NCBI RefSeq assembly: GCF_001632805.1
Contig: NZ_CP007220.1
Coordinates: 1,116,001-1,180,000, forward strand
Reading direction: 5' to 3'
Source: Mycobacteroides chelonae CCUG 47445
Lineage (GTDB): Bacteria > Actinomycetota > Actinomycetes > Mycobacteriales > Mycobacteriaceae
Length of the DNA: 64,000 nucleotides
The notes beneath the pieces are model-generated. The model saw nothing but the letters and a program-made list of their open reading frames with translations, was not told where the DNA came from and made no database searches. The translations under genes and the position numbers were made by a program. Below, piece after piece: positions 18,018 through 27,681 of this stretch (positions within the stretch are counted from its first letter, which is position 1; every line of letters starts with the position of its first letter).

Positions 18018-19285
18018 CCGAAGAGCGACTGACCCCAATACTCCTTGGGGCCCAGGCCCGGTGGACAGGCGAAGATCGCCGAACCGGTGTGCAGGATGTA
18101 TTCGTTGAGGGCGTCCTCGGTGGCCAGCTTGCGCTGCATCGGGATGAACTGCGATTGCGGATTGCGCACGAAGGCGATGAAGAACAGCCCCGCGTCCAAA
18201 TGCCCGAACCCGTCCGACCCATCGGTGAAGTTGTAACCGCGGCGCAGGATCTCGATACCGCCCAGTTCTTCGGCGGAGGCCAGTCGCACGTGCGCGTCCA
18301 CATCCAGCAGCGGTTCCCCATCGGATTTCTTGCCGGTGAAGTCGATGGCCGCGAACTCGTCGCTCTGGCCGATCGGCGCACCCGATCCCTTGGCGCGCCC
18401 GATGACTCGTTCCTGCTCGTTGAGTACGGTGCGGTCCCAGCTCTCGATCAGCATCCGGATGCGCCGCGCCACCAGGTAGGTGCCGCCGGTCATCCATTCG
18501 GGGTTGTCGCCCTTGGCCACCCAGACGCTGGTGTTGACCTTCCCGGTGTCTTCGGCCTTGATGTTGCGGGTGCCGTCCTTGAACCCGAACAGGTTTCGCG
18601 GTGTCACCTGCGACCGGCTGGTCGAGGAGGTGCGGCCGAATCCCAGCTGCGACCACTTCACCGCGACGGTTCCGAAGCCCACCCGGGCCAGGTTGCGAAT
18701 GGCATGCACCGCGACTTGCGGGTCGTCGGCGCAGGCCTGAATGCAGATGTCGCCGCCGCAGCGGGCAGGGTCCAGCTTCTCGTTGCGGAACTTCGGCAGT
18801 TCCTGCAGTGGCGCCGGTAGCTTGTCGGCGATGCCGAACCGGTCCACTCCGTCCTTGCGGAAGAACGAAGGGCCGAAGCCGATCGTCAGGGTCAGTGCGG
18901 AGGCGGCCAGGTCCAATGCCTCGCCTGTATCGGTCGGCGGGGCATAGGGATTGCCGTCGATCGCACCGCCCGGTGTGGTCTCCTCGCCCTGGGACATCCG
19001 CTCGGCCATCTCGGTCCACTGACGCAGCATGGCCTGCACCTCGCCGCGGGTGGCGTTGGGCATCACGTCGAAGGCGCAAAAATGCATCCGGTCCTGCGCC
19101 GGGGTGGTGATCCCGGCCTGGTGTTCGCCGCGGAACGGGACCTTGACGTTGTCCGGTCCGACGCTTGCCGCGCTCGCGCGGCCGCCCAGCACTCCGGCTC
19201 CCGCAGCGCCGGCCACGGCGGCGGTAACTCCCGCCGCGCCCAGCAGCTTGCGGCGGTTGAAGCCGTTACCGTCCGGCGATGACAC
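18014..19285 (-). CDS. efeB: EfeB-type Dyp peroxidase, Tat-exported (copy 2)
   Basis: About 423 residues from the GTG at 19285. A twin-arginine signal reads FNRRKLLGAAG, and the Dyp motif GFKDGT (about D237) and the DAHVR haem-ligand segment are intact. It is clearly diverged from copy 1, for example in the loop between the signal peptide and the first core strand. The start overlaps the end of efeO by 20 bases, with GAGG before it. It is the last gene of the minus-strand efeUOB operon. Confidence 0.92.
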   Translation of the reverse strand: MSSPDGNGFNRRKLLGAAGVTAAVAGAAGAGVLGGRASAASVGPDNVKVPFRGEHQAGITTPAQDRMHFCAFDVMPNATRGEVQAMLRQWTEMAERMSQGEETTPGGAIDGNPYAPPTDTGEALDLAASALTLTIGFGPSFFRKDGVDRFGIADKLPAPLQELPKFRNEKLDPARCGGDICIQACADDPQVAVHAIRNLARVGFGTVAVKWSQLGFGRTSSTSRSQVTPRNLFGFKDGTRNIKAEDTGKVNTSVWVAKGDNPEWMTGGTYLVARRIRMLIESWDRTVLNEQERVIGRAKGSGAPIGQSDEFAAIDFTGKKSDGEPLLDVDAHVRLASAEELGGIEILRRGYNFTDGSDGFGHLDAGLFFIAFVRNPQSQFIPMQRKLATEDALNEYILHTGSAIFACPPGLGPKEYWGQSLFG

Positions 19286-20420
19286 CCTGCACCTCGCTGA
19301 CCTCCTTGGACAACGCGTCGATGGCATGTGCAAGCTCGATGCGCTGATCCTGGGTCACCGTGTCGTAGAAGACGAATCCGTCACCCTTGCGGTACTTGCC
19401 CAGCAGGGTGTCGACTTCCTTGAACCGCTTGTCGATCGCCTGTCCTAGTTCGGGTTTGCGCTCATCGAGGATGGGGCGCACGGTAGCGACCGCGTTCTGC
19501 GAGCCGTCCACGTTGGCCTGGAAGTCCCACAGATCGGTGTGGCTGAAGGCCTCTTCCTCGCCGGAGATCTTCGTCCTGGCCACCTCGTCGAGCAGCGTCT
19601 GCGCTCCGCCGGCGATCTTGGTGGTGTTGATGTCGAAGTCCTTGGCGCGCACGCCGTCCGAGAGCTCCTTGATGTCCTTGAGCAGCTGATCGGCGATGGC
19701 GTCGGTATCGGGCTGCAGGCCGGTCACCCACAGGTCCTTCTCCAGGCGGTGGTAGCCGGTCCACTTCTCGCCGGGCTGAAGGTCGGCCTCGCGCAAGTCG
19801 ATTCGCGGGTCCAGGTCGTTGGGGAAGGCTTCGGCCACCGGCTCGATCCGCTCGTAGTACACGCGGCTGGTCGGGTACTGGGCCTTGGCGGAGGCAATGT
19901 CCTTGGCCTTGACCGCCTCGACGAACTTGCCGGCGGATTCACTGAGGGCGTCCACCTGGCTGATCACGTAACCCCGGTAGCGGTCCGTGGCGTCCTTGAA
20001 CTTGCCCTCGGCGTCGAGCTTCACCGCGGCTCCGGTGATCGTGAAGTCGCCGCGAATGCCGTCACCGATCATGCCGGGCTTGCAGGCGGTCTGGTAGGTG
20101 CCGGGCTCGGTGAACTGCACGATGAGCTTGCGGTTGATGCCCGAGCCGATGTTCTCGACCTCACCGAGCGCGCGGTCGCCCTTGTCGTAGACGTAGAACT
20201 CGGTGACCTTCGACCCGTTGTTGGTCACCTTGAAAGTGACTGGGCCCGTGGTGGCCTCGGTCTTGGACACCTCACAGCTGGTGTCGGTGGCGGTCACGGT
20301 GATCTCCTGGCCGGCACCGGCGGCACCGCTCTCGGCAGGCTCCTTGGGGGTGCAGGCCGCCAAGGTCGTACCGGTGGCCATCGCAAGCGCGGCGGCTACG
20401 TAGGCGAGTGATGGTTTCAT
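19266..20420 (-). CDS. efeO: EfeO-type periplasmic iron-binding lipoprotein
   Basis: 384 residues. The signal peptide ends in a lipobox (TLAAC, lipid Cys at 23), so it is predicted to be membrane-anchored rather than free. An N-terminal cupredoxin domain (about 40-130; TACKPGMIGDG) is followed by the M75 domain with an intact HxxE metal motif, HRLE at 224-227. It is thought to bind iron outside the membrane and pass it to EfeU. It overlaps efeU by four bases. Confidence 0.93.
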   Translation of the reverse strand: MKPSLAYVAAALAMATGTTLAACTPKEPAESGAAGAGQEITVTATDTSCEVSKTEATTGPVTFKVTNNGSKVTEFYVYDKGDRALGEVENIGSGINRKLIVQFTEPGTYQTACKPGMIGDGIRGDFTITGAAVKLDAEGKFKDATDRYRGYVISQVDALSESAGKFVEAVKAKDIASAKAQYPTSRVYYERIEPVAEAFPNDLDPRIDLREADLQPGEKWTGYHRLEKDLWVTGLQPDTDAIADQLLKDIKELSDGVRAKDFDINTTKIAGGAQTLLDEVARTKISGEEEAFSHTDLWDFQANVDGSQNAVATVRPILDERKPELGQAIDKRFKEVDTLLGKYRKGDGFVFYDTVTQDQRIELAHAIDALSKEVSEVQGVIAGR

Positions 20421-21316
20421 CCAGCGGTCCTCTCGGGTTGGGCTTCTGTGGTGTCGGTGGTGGGCGCCTTGGGCTGAGTGGCCACCGGACGTAGGAAGAG
20501 TCCGAGCACGATCACCAGGTAGGTGATCCAGCCCGCCAGTTGCAGCACCGTCGGGGTCGGTGTCACGTTGAAGATGCCGCGCAGCAGCTCGCCGTACCAG
20601 GCGCTCCAGTCGAACCAGCCGGTGATGTCAAAGGCCTTGTGCGACAGTCCGGGCAGCCATCCGACGGTCTGGAGGGCGCCGATGCCATAGGACAGGATGC
20701 CGGCGGCCACCACGACCAGGAAGGCGCCGGTGTATTTGAAGAACTTGCTCAAGTTGATCTTGACCGCGCCGCGGTACATGCCATAGGACAGCGCGGCCGC
20801 GGCCGCGACTCCGGTGACGAGTCCGGCCAGGGGCCAGGCGGTTTCGGCCTTGGCGTACCCGACCATGAACAGGGCCGTCTCGACGCCCTCACGCCCGACG
20901 GACAGGAACGCTACGGTCAGGACCGCCAGCGAGCCGGCTTCCAATGCCTGGGCCATACCCTGACGCAGCTCGCCGGCGATGCTGGCGGCGGCGGTGCGCA
21001 TCCACAGCACCATGGTGGTCACGATCGCCACCGCGACCAGCGAGGCCACCCCGGCGATCGCTTCGGCGCCCAGGTCGCTGATGGTGTTACTGCCGAAGTG
21101 GATCGTCAGGAAGACGAGCAGGGTCATCGCGATGGCGCCGGCGACACCTAGCCACACCCAGCGCAGCGCGTCGCGTCGGTTCGACTTGACCAGGAACGCC
21201 ACCAGGATCATCACGACGATCCCGCATTCGAGGCCCTCGCGCAGTCCGATGAGGCCGCTGCTGAAGTATTGCGAGAAGTGAGTCGGCCCGTCGGCTAGGA
21301 CGCCGATACTGCCCAT
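20417..21316 (-). CDS. efeU: FTR1-family iron permease EfeU
   Basis: 299 residues with about seven transmembrane helices and two iron-translocation motifs, REGLECG near residue 26 and REGVETA near residue 146. It is the permease of the second EfeUOB operon. AAGGA eight bases before the ATG supports the start. An IdeR-like imperfect palindrome lies 48-66 bases upstream. Confidence 0.93.
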   Translation of the reverse strand: MGSIGVLADGPTHFSQYFSSGLIGLREGLECGIVVMILVAFLVKSNRRDALRWVWLGVAGAIAMTLLVFLTIHFGSNTISDLGAEAIAGVASLVAVAIVTTMVLWMRTAAASIAGELRQGMAQALEAGSLAVLTVAFLSVGREGVETALFMVGYAKAETAWPLAGLVTGVAAAAALSYGMYRGAVKINLSKFFKYTGAFLVVVAAGILSYGIGALQTVGWLPGLSHKAFDITGWFDWSAWYGELLRGIFNVTPTPTVLQLAGWITYLVIVLGLFLRPVATQPKAPTTDTTEAQPERTAG

Positions 21317-21363
21317 GTCCAGGGTCCTTTTCCTTCATGTGACTTTGGCTAGCCAACGCTTGC

Positions 21364-21382
21364 CAAGGTGCGGCTGACCTTA
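21364..21382 (-). promoter_or_regulatory. Candidate IdeR-like site upstream of efeU
   Basis: On the minus strand the sequence TAAGGTCAGCCGCACCTTG has inverted AAGGT/ACCTT arms and agrees with the IdeR consensus in 12 of 19 positions. A second overlapping frame of similar quality begins AGGTAAGG a few bases upstream. It is weaker than the site at 14695-14713. Confidence 0.35.
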
Positions 21383-21489
21383 CCTGAATAGGTCCTGTGG
21401 AAGCGATGGCAGAGCGTCGGCTGCATCCGTGTGTGTCCAGCTCATGCGACGATGGAGAGCAATCCATCGCACCGTCTAGGAGTTCCGTC

Positions 21490-22257
21490 GTGTCGTCCCT
21501 CGCCGTGCGCTCCCTGTCGGCGCGCTTAGTGCGGATCGTGCTCGTCGTCTCCATTTCGACGTTTCTGCTGGCAGCGGGCTGTTCCTGGCAGTTGGGTGGG
21601 CGTACCCCGCTACCGCAGGGGGTGCCGCCGCCTGCCGGAGATCCGGTGCCCGATATCGAGACGCCGCCCGCGCAGATTCATGGCCGTCCCGCTGACCAGC
21701 TCCGTGACTGGTCCACCCCGCGTGCCCAGAAGACGGGAATCCCCGTCATCGCCCTGGAGGCGTACGCATACGCGGCCAAGGTTGCCGAGCGTGAGAATCC
21801 GCGGTGCAAGATCGCGTGGACGACGCTGGCCGGAATTGGCACTGTCGAGAGCCACAACGGCACCTACCACGGTGCCGAGCTGCACCCCAACGGCGACGCA
21901 CTGCCCCCGATCCGTGGGGTGCGCCTGGATGGATCCAACGGAAACCTGCGGCTTCCGGACACCGACAAGGGCGTGCTGGACGGTGACGCGAACCAGGACC
22001 GGGCGATGGGACCCATGCAGTTCATCCCCGAGACCTGGCGCATCTACGGCGTCCGCGCCGCAGGTGAGGGCGACCCCAGTCCCGACAACATCGACGACGC
22101 GGCGCTGTCGGCGGCGGGGTACCTGTGCTCGCGTGGTGGCGACCTGAGCACCACCGAGGGCTGGATCAAGGCGCTGTGGGCGTACAACATGTCGGACGTG
22201 TACGCCGAGCAGGTACGGGATTGGGCCACGGCCTACGCCAAGGGCGGGTCGCTGTAG
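21490..22257 (+). CDS. lpqU: LpqU-like lytic transglycosylase lipoprotein
   Basis: 255 residues from the GTG at 21490, which has AGGAG seven bases upstream. The signal peptide ends in lipobox LLAAGC. The catalytic domain is an SLT-type (SLT_2) transglycosylase: GIGTVESHNG contains the catalytic Glu, followed by AMGPMQFIPETW and the C-terminal AAGYLCSRGG and ALWAYN segments. It should cleave peptidoglycan at the outer face of the membrane. It sits before eno, as lpqU does in M. tuberculosis. Confidence 0.92.
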   Translation: MSSLAVRSLSARLVRIVLVVSISTFLLAAGCSWQLGGRTPLPQGVPPPAGDPVPDIETPPAQIHGRPADQLRDWSTPRAQKTGIPVIALEAYAYAAKVAERENPRCKIAWTTLAGIGTVESHNGTYHGAELHPNGDALPPIRGVRLDGSNGNLRLPDTDKGVLDGDANQDRAMGPMQFIPETWRIYGVRAAGEGDPSPDNIDDAALSAAGYLCSRGGDLSTTEGWIKALWAYNMSDVYAEQVRDWATAYAKGGSL

Positions 22258-22330
22258 CACTAGTCTGTACCCGATGTTCTTCGCCCGAGTGGCTCATCAA
22301 CATACGACGTCGGAACCGCAGCACCCCTAA

Positions 22331-23632
<1,302 letters not shown>

Positions 23633-23661
23633 CGGACAAGCCGACGGGCTGAGGCCGAGCT

Positions 23662-24279
23662 ATGGCTGATTCCAAGCGCCGCCCCGCGTCCGGTAGGTCG
23701 CGGGGTCCGGCTCCGGCTGCCCGTAAACGGACACCGGTCAAGCGGCCGGTGCAGAAGGTCGTCCGAGGCCCCGCCCGCAGCGGTCCGGCGGCTCCTGCCA
23801 AGGCGGCCAAGACCGGCGGAGCTACCGGTGCGGTGGCCGCGTCGATCGAACGCAGTGCCGAGCATCAGTCCGAGCAGCGCCTGGGGTCCACCGCACGCCG
23901 GGCCGCTGTTCTTGCCGCCGTGGTGTGTGCGCTGACCCTGACCGTGGCCGGTCCGGTTCGCACCTACTTCTCGCAACAGGCCGAACGGAATCAGCTTGCG
24001 GCGGCGGAAGCTCAGCTGCGCGACCAGATCGCCGGGCTCGAGGACAAGAAGCGCCGGCTGGCGGACCCGGCCTATATCGCCGCCCAGGCACGCGAGCGGC
24101 TGGGGTTCGTGATGCCGGGTGAGGTGCCGTTCCAGGTGCAGTTGCCGAACACCCCCGTCGATGCCAAGCCGCAGAGCCAGGGGCCCGTGGACAACGGCAA
24201 CCCGTGGTACACCAACCTGTGGCACAACATCGCCGACTCGCCCACGGCCATACCGACCGCCCCGGCGCCGATCCCGTGA
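23662..24279 (+). CDS. FtsB/DivIC-type septum formation initiator
   Basis: 205 residues. A long basic, Pro/Ala-rich cytoplasmic N-terminus (1-80) precedes one transmembrane helix (about 78-95, AAVLAAVVCALTLTV). An extracytoplasmic coiled coil (QLAAAEAQLRDQIAGLEDKK) and the DivIC-type ARERLGFVMPGE segment follow, then a Pro-rich tail. It is expected to act in the divisome with FtsQ and FtsL. Its stop overlaps the DUF501 start by four bases. Confidence 0.88.
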   Translation: MADSKRRPASGRSRGPAPAARKRTPVKRPVQKVVRGPARSGPAAPAKAAKTGGATGAVAASIERSAEHQSEQRLGSTARRAAVLAAVVCALTLTVAGPVRTYFSQQAERNQLAAAEAQLRDQIAGLEDKKRRLADPAYIAAQARERLGFVMPGEVPFQVQLPNTPVDAKPQSQGPVDNGNPWYTNLWHNIADSPTAIPTAPAPIP

Positions 24280-24755
24280 TCTCCGACGACGATATCGCCG
24301 CGGTCACAAGGCAATTGGGTCGCGCACCGCGAGGCATGCTGGAGGTCTCCTACCGTTGTCCCAACGGTGAGCCCGCCGTCGTCAAGACCGCTCCGCGGCT
24401 ACCCGACGGCACACCGTTTCCCACCCTGTATTACCTGACGCACCCGGCTCTCACGGCCGCGGCGAGCCGTCTGGAGTCCGGCGGGCTGATGCGTGATATG
24501 ACCGATCGCCTTGCCTCCGATGAGGAGCTGGCCGCCGCGTATCAGCGCGCCCACGAGAGCTACCTCGCCGAGCGTGACGCCATCGAGCCGCTCGGCACCA
24601 CGGTGACCGCGGGCGGAATGCCCGACAGGGTGAAGTGTCTGCATGTGCTGATCGGACATTCACTTGCCGTGGGGCCCGGAGTCAATCCCCTGGGGGATGA
24701 GGCGATTCGAGAGCTGCTGGGCACCATGCCGGGTGTGCTGCCGGAGGTCTGGTGA
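24276..24755 (+). CDS. DUF501 domain-containing protein (Rv1025-like)
   Basis: 159 residues from the GTG at 24276 (GTGA overlap with the previous stop). The actinobacterial DUF501 signatures are RCPNGEPAVV, PTLYYLTHP, the SRLESGGLM helix and the VKCLHVLIGHSLAVGPGVNPLGD motif region with conserved Cys and His residues. Function is unknown; the invariant position between ftsB and ppx suggests translational coupling with both. Confidence 0.9.
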   Translation: MISDDDIAAVTRQLGRAPRGMLEVSYRCPNGEPAVVKTAPRLPDGTPFPTLYYLTHPALTAAASRLESGGLMRDMTDRLASDEELAAAYQRAHESYLAERDAIEPLGTTVTAGGMPDRVKCLHVLIGHSLAVGPGVNPLGDEAIRELLGTMPGVLPEVW

Positions 24756-25705
24756 CGGCCCTGCGGGTTGGCGCCGTGGATTGCGGCACCAACTCGATCC
24801 GCCTGCTGGTCTCGGATGTCGACGACGCCGGACGGCTGACCGATGTACACCGCGAAATGCGGATTGTGCGGCTGGGACAGGGCGTGGACGCGACGGGGGA
24901 GTTCGCGCCGGAGGCCATCGCGCGCACCCGGGTGGCGCTCAAGGCGTACACGGAATTGATGAGCTCCCTTGGGGTACAGCGTGTGCGCATGGTGGCCACC
25001 TCGGCCGCGCGTGACGTCACGAACCGCGAGGCATTCTTTGCGATGACCGCTGAGTTGCTCGGATCCGTCGTTCCGGGGGCGGTGGCGGAGGTGATCACGG
25101 GCACCGAGGAGGCCGGGCTGTCATTTGCCGGCGCGGTAGGCGAGTTGGATTCGGCGGCCGGACCCTATGTCGTGGTGGATCTCGGCGGAGGATCGACCGA
25201 GACGGTGATTGGCGATGCCGATGGGGTGAGGGCCAGCTTCTCGGCCGATATCGGATGCGTACGGCTCACCGAGCGGTGCCTGCACTCGGATCCCCCCACC
25301 GACGATGAGATCGAGGCAGCACGCGACGCGGTGCGCGCGCAGCTGGCGCGGACCTTCGAGGTGGTGCCGGTCCAGGATGCGCGAACCTGGGTGGGGGTGG
25401 CGGGCACCTTCACCACGCTGGCGGCGCTGGCGCACCGGCTGGATGCCTACGATCCCGCCGCGATTCACCTGTCGCGGGTGCCGCTGGAGCGTTTGTCCGA
25501 GGTGACGTCCGAGTTGATCGCGATGCCGCGCGCGCAGCGCGCCGCCCTGGGGCCGATGCATGAGGGACGCGTCGATGTCATCGGTGGTGGATCGATCGTC
25601 GTGCAGGAACTGGCGCGCGAGTTTTCTGCCCGCGCCGGCATCACCGAGCTGGTGGTCAGCGAGCACGACATCCTCGATGGCATCGCAATGTCCTTACGCA
25701 GGTAA
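24752..25705 (+). CDS. Exopolyphosphatase / guanosine pentaphosphate phosphohydrolase (Ppx/GppA)
   Basis: 317 residues, the short form lacking the C-terminal HD-like domain, as in the actinobacterial Ppx2 (Rv1026). The ASKHA ATPase-fold motifs are present: DCGTNSIRLLV at the N-terminus, GTEEAGLSFAGAVG, and the phosphate loop VDLGGGSTE. It would hydrolyse polyphosphate or pppGpp. It starts with GTG overlapping the DUF501 stop by four bases and ends the eno run. Confidence 0.9.
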   Translation: MTALRVGAVDCGTNSIRLLVSDVDDAGRLTDVHREMRIVRLGQGVDATGEFAPEAIARTRVALKAYTELMSSLGVQRVRMVATSAARDVTNREAFFAMTAELLGSVVPGAVAEVITGTEEAGLSFAGAVGELDSAAGPYVVVDLGGGSTETVIGDADGVRASFSADIGCVRLTERCLHSDPPTDDEIEAARDAVRAQLARTFEVVPVQDARTWVGVAGTFTTLAALAHRLDAYDPAAIHLSRVPLERLSEVTSELIAMPRAQRAALGPMHEGRVDVIGGGSIVVQELAREFSARAGITELVVSEHDILDGIAMSLRR

Positions 25706-25740
25706 CCAGGCCTTAACACGTAACCGTGTGACCTGCGTAA

Positions 25741-25853
25741 CAGTTGACAATGTACCCCCTGCTCCAGTTGACAAGTTGATCAAATCAACTGACAGTTGAT
25801 ATATCAACACAGACCGATAACGGACAGTTGAAGTTCCATGAACGGTCAGTTGA
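25741..25853. promoter_or_regulatory. Cluster of CAGTTGA repeats and palindromes
   Basis: Five direct copies of CAGTTGA start at 25741, 25765, 25793, 25825 and 25847. Within them are a perfect 14-base palindrome GTTGATATATCAAC (25795-25808) and a spaced palindrome GTTGAT-CAA-ATCAAC (25775-25789). The region is AT-richer than its surroundings and directly precedes the hydrolase start at 25922. It looks like a multi-site operator array for a dimeric regulator; no regulator gene is adjacent. Confidence 0.6.
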
Positions 25854-25921
25854 GAAAGCGCAGCGTCGCGCGGAGCCCGGATCAGCAACGTTTGATTAGG
25901 TGCGGAAGGTTTGGATATCCC

Positions 25922-26812
25922 ATGTCCGGATTGATGTCGAAGGCCGAAGTACGCGAAATTGGGGTTTCGGAAACAGGTTTCGTGCGACGGCCCGACCCGG
26001 ACGGTGCCGCGGTCGCGTACCGGACGTATGGGCGCGCGCGGCCCGGTGTCGCCGATGTGGTGTTGGTGCACGGCAGCCTGCAGAACTCGGCCGTGTGGTC
26101 CAAGCACGGCTACATCGCGCAGCTGTCTCAGCAGTACCGGGTGACCACCATCGACGTGCGTGGGCACGGCGCCAGCGAGAAGCCCGATCATCCCGGCGGA
26201 TACGCCATCGCCTCGTCGGCGCGGGATGTCTGCGCGGTCATGGATCACCTAGGCATCCACCGGACGCACTACATCGGCTACTCGCTGGGCGGACGGATCG
26301 GCCTGACGCTGGCGGCCACCGCGCCCGAGCGGCTCACCTCACTGGTGGTGGCGGGGTCTTCGCACCGGCCGCAGCGTGGCGCGGTGGACGTGCTGATCTT
26401 CCCCAACGCCGTTCGCGTGGTGGAGGAGTCCGGTCTGGAGGCCTTCGTCGACGGCTGGGAGGCACACCGCGGCCAGCAGATGGGCTCGGGATTCCGGGCG
26501 ACCATCGAGGCCCTGGGCCAGCGCGGCCTGGCAGCGCTGCTGCGGCAGTGGGATGCCGAGCCGGGTGTCGCCGAAGATGTCCTGCTTCAAATCGAGACGC
26601 CCACACTGTTTTTCGCCGGGTCCGAAGACCCCATGCGGCTGGCCGAGTCGCGGGAGGCTGCGGTCCGGATGCCGCGTGCCTACTTCGCCCTGCTGGCCGG
26701 CTGCAACCACGGGCAGACGGTGACGATGCGTGAGCGCATCCTGGATCGCGCCGAGGCGTTCTTCCGGCTGTCCGAGTTCTCCGATATCGAGAAGCTGCGG
26801 GTGGCCGGGTGA
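25922..26812 (+). CDS. Alpha/beta-fold hydrolase
   Basis: About 296 residues. Oxyanion segment LVHGSLQNSAVW, DVRGHGASEKP, the nucleophile elbow GYSLGG (Ser), acid region FFAGSEDPM, and a C-terminal GCNHGQT with the catalytic His complete an alpha/beta-hydrolase triad. The substrate is unknown. The ATG at 25922 is preferred over 25838 because the latter falls within the operator-like repeats and lacks a Shine-Dalgarno sequence. It overlaps the TauE gene by four bases. Confidence 0.85.
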   Translation: MSGLMSKAEVREIGVSETGFVRRPDPDGAAVAYRTYGRARPGVADVVLVHGSLQNSAVWSKHGYIAQLSQQYRVTTIDVRGHGASEKPDHPGGYAIASSARDVCAVMDHLGIHRTHYIGYSLGGRIGLTLAATAPERLTSLVVAGSSHRPQRGAVDVLIFPNAVRVVEESGLEAFVDGWEAHRGQQMGSGFRATIEALGQRGLAALLRQWDAEPGVAEDVLLQIETPTLFFAGSEDPMRLAESREAAVRMPRAYFALLAGCNHGQTVTMRERILDRAEAFFRLSEFSDIEKLRVAG

Positions 26813-27681
26813 CCGGAGATCCTGGGCCGCGTCCGAGACTGGCGACGCTTGCCCGCATCGGGGTGCTCGGCGGTATGTCGGGCGGGCTGCTGGGCGGTGG
26901 CACCGGGGTGATCACCGTGCCCTCGCTGGCTCGGGCGACCACGTTGAGCCGGGCCGTCATTCACGGCACCTCGACCCTGCCGAACGTCTCTGCCGCGATC
27001 GCGGGCAGCACCGTCTACGCGCTGCACGGGGCGAAGGTGGACGTGGTGGCGGGCGCCGGGCTGATGGCGGGCGGCGTGATCGGTGCGGTGGTGGGGGCCA
27101 AGCTGGTGGCCCGCATTCCCGAGTGGATCCTCAAGGCGCTGTTCGTTTTTGTGCTGCTGGCCACCGCGCTCAAGCTGCTGCTCAGCGCCGCAGGCATCGA
27201 CCCTTCGGCGGGTGAGGCGTTGCTTCCCGATGCTGTGCTCGCCCATGTGCCATCGGTCATCGCTATCGGTGCCGTGGTCGGTTTCGTGGTCGGTGCGTGG
27301 TCGGCTGCACTGGGTCTTGGCGGTGGGCTGCTGACGGTTCCGGCGATGCTGGTGCTGTTTGGTTCGGATCTGCACGTGGCAGAGGGCACTTCGTTGATGG
27401 TGATGCTGCCCAACGCGCTGGTCGCGGCGACTACACATCTGCGTCAGGGCACCGCTGATGCTCCGATTGGTTTCCGGTTGGCAGCATTCGCGTTGCCGGG
27501 CACCGTCATCGGGGCGCTGCTGGCGCTCGCCCTGAACGCGCGCTGGCTGGCGCTGGTGTTTGGGTCCTATCTGGTGTTCATCGCCATCCGCGAGATCGTG
27601 CGGGTGTTTACGAGCTCGTCTGCCCGGACGACGAAGAAACCAAGTCCGGTGCCGGCGTCGCAGGCGTGTGTTGGCGGTTGA
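26809..27681 (+). CDS. Sulfite exporter TauE/SafE family membrane protein
   Basis: 290 residues, about eight hydrophobic segments in two repeats. Each repeat opens with a glycine-rich loop: GMSGGLLGGGTGVITVPSL near residue 25 and GAWSAALGLGGGLLTVPAML near residue 163. This duplicated GGGG[IL][ILV]TVP motif defines the family, which exports sulfite, sulfoacetate or other organosulfur anions. Translationally coupled to the hydrolase. The last 74 bases overlap the convergent membrane-protein gene. Confidence 0.88.
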   Translation: MTGDPGPRPRLATLARIGVLGGMSGGLLGGGTGVITVPSLARATTLSRAVIHGTSTLPNVSAAIAGSTVYALHGAKVDVVAGAGLMAGGVIGAVVGAKLVARIPEWILKALFVFVLLATALKLLLSAAGIDPSAGEALLPDAVLAHVPSVIAIGAVVGFVVGAWSAALGLGGGLLTVPAMLVLFGSDLHVAEGTSLMVMLPNALVAATTHLRQGTADAPIGFRLAAFALPGTVIGALLALALNARWLALVFGSYLVFIAIREIVRVFTSSSARTTKKPSPVPASQACVGG

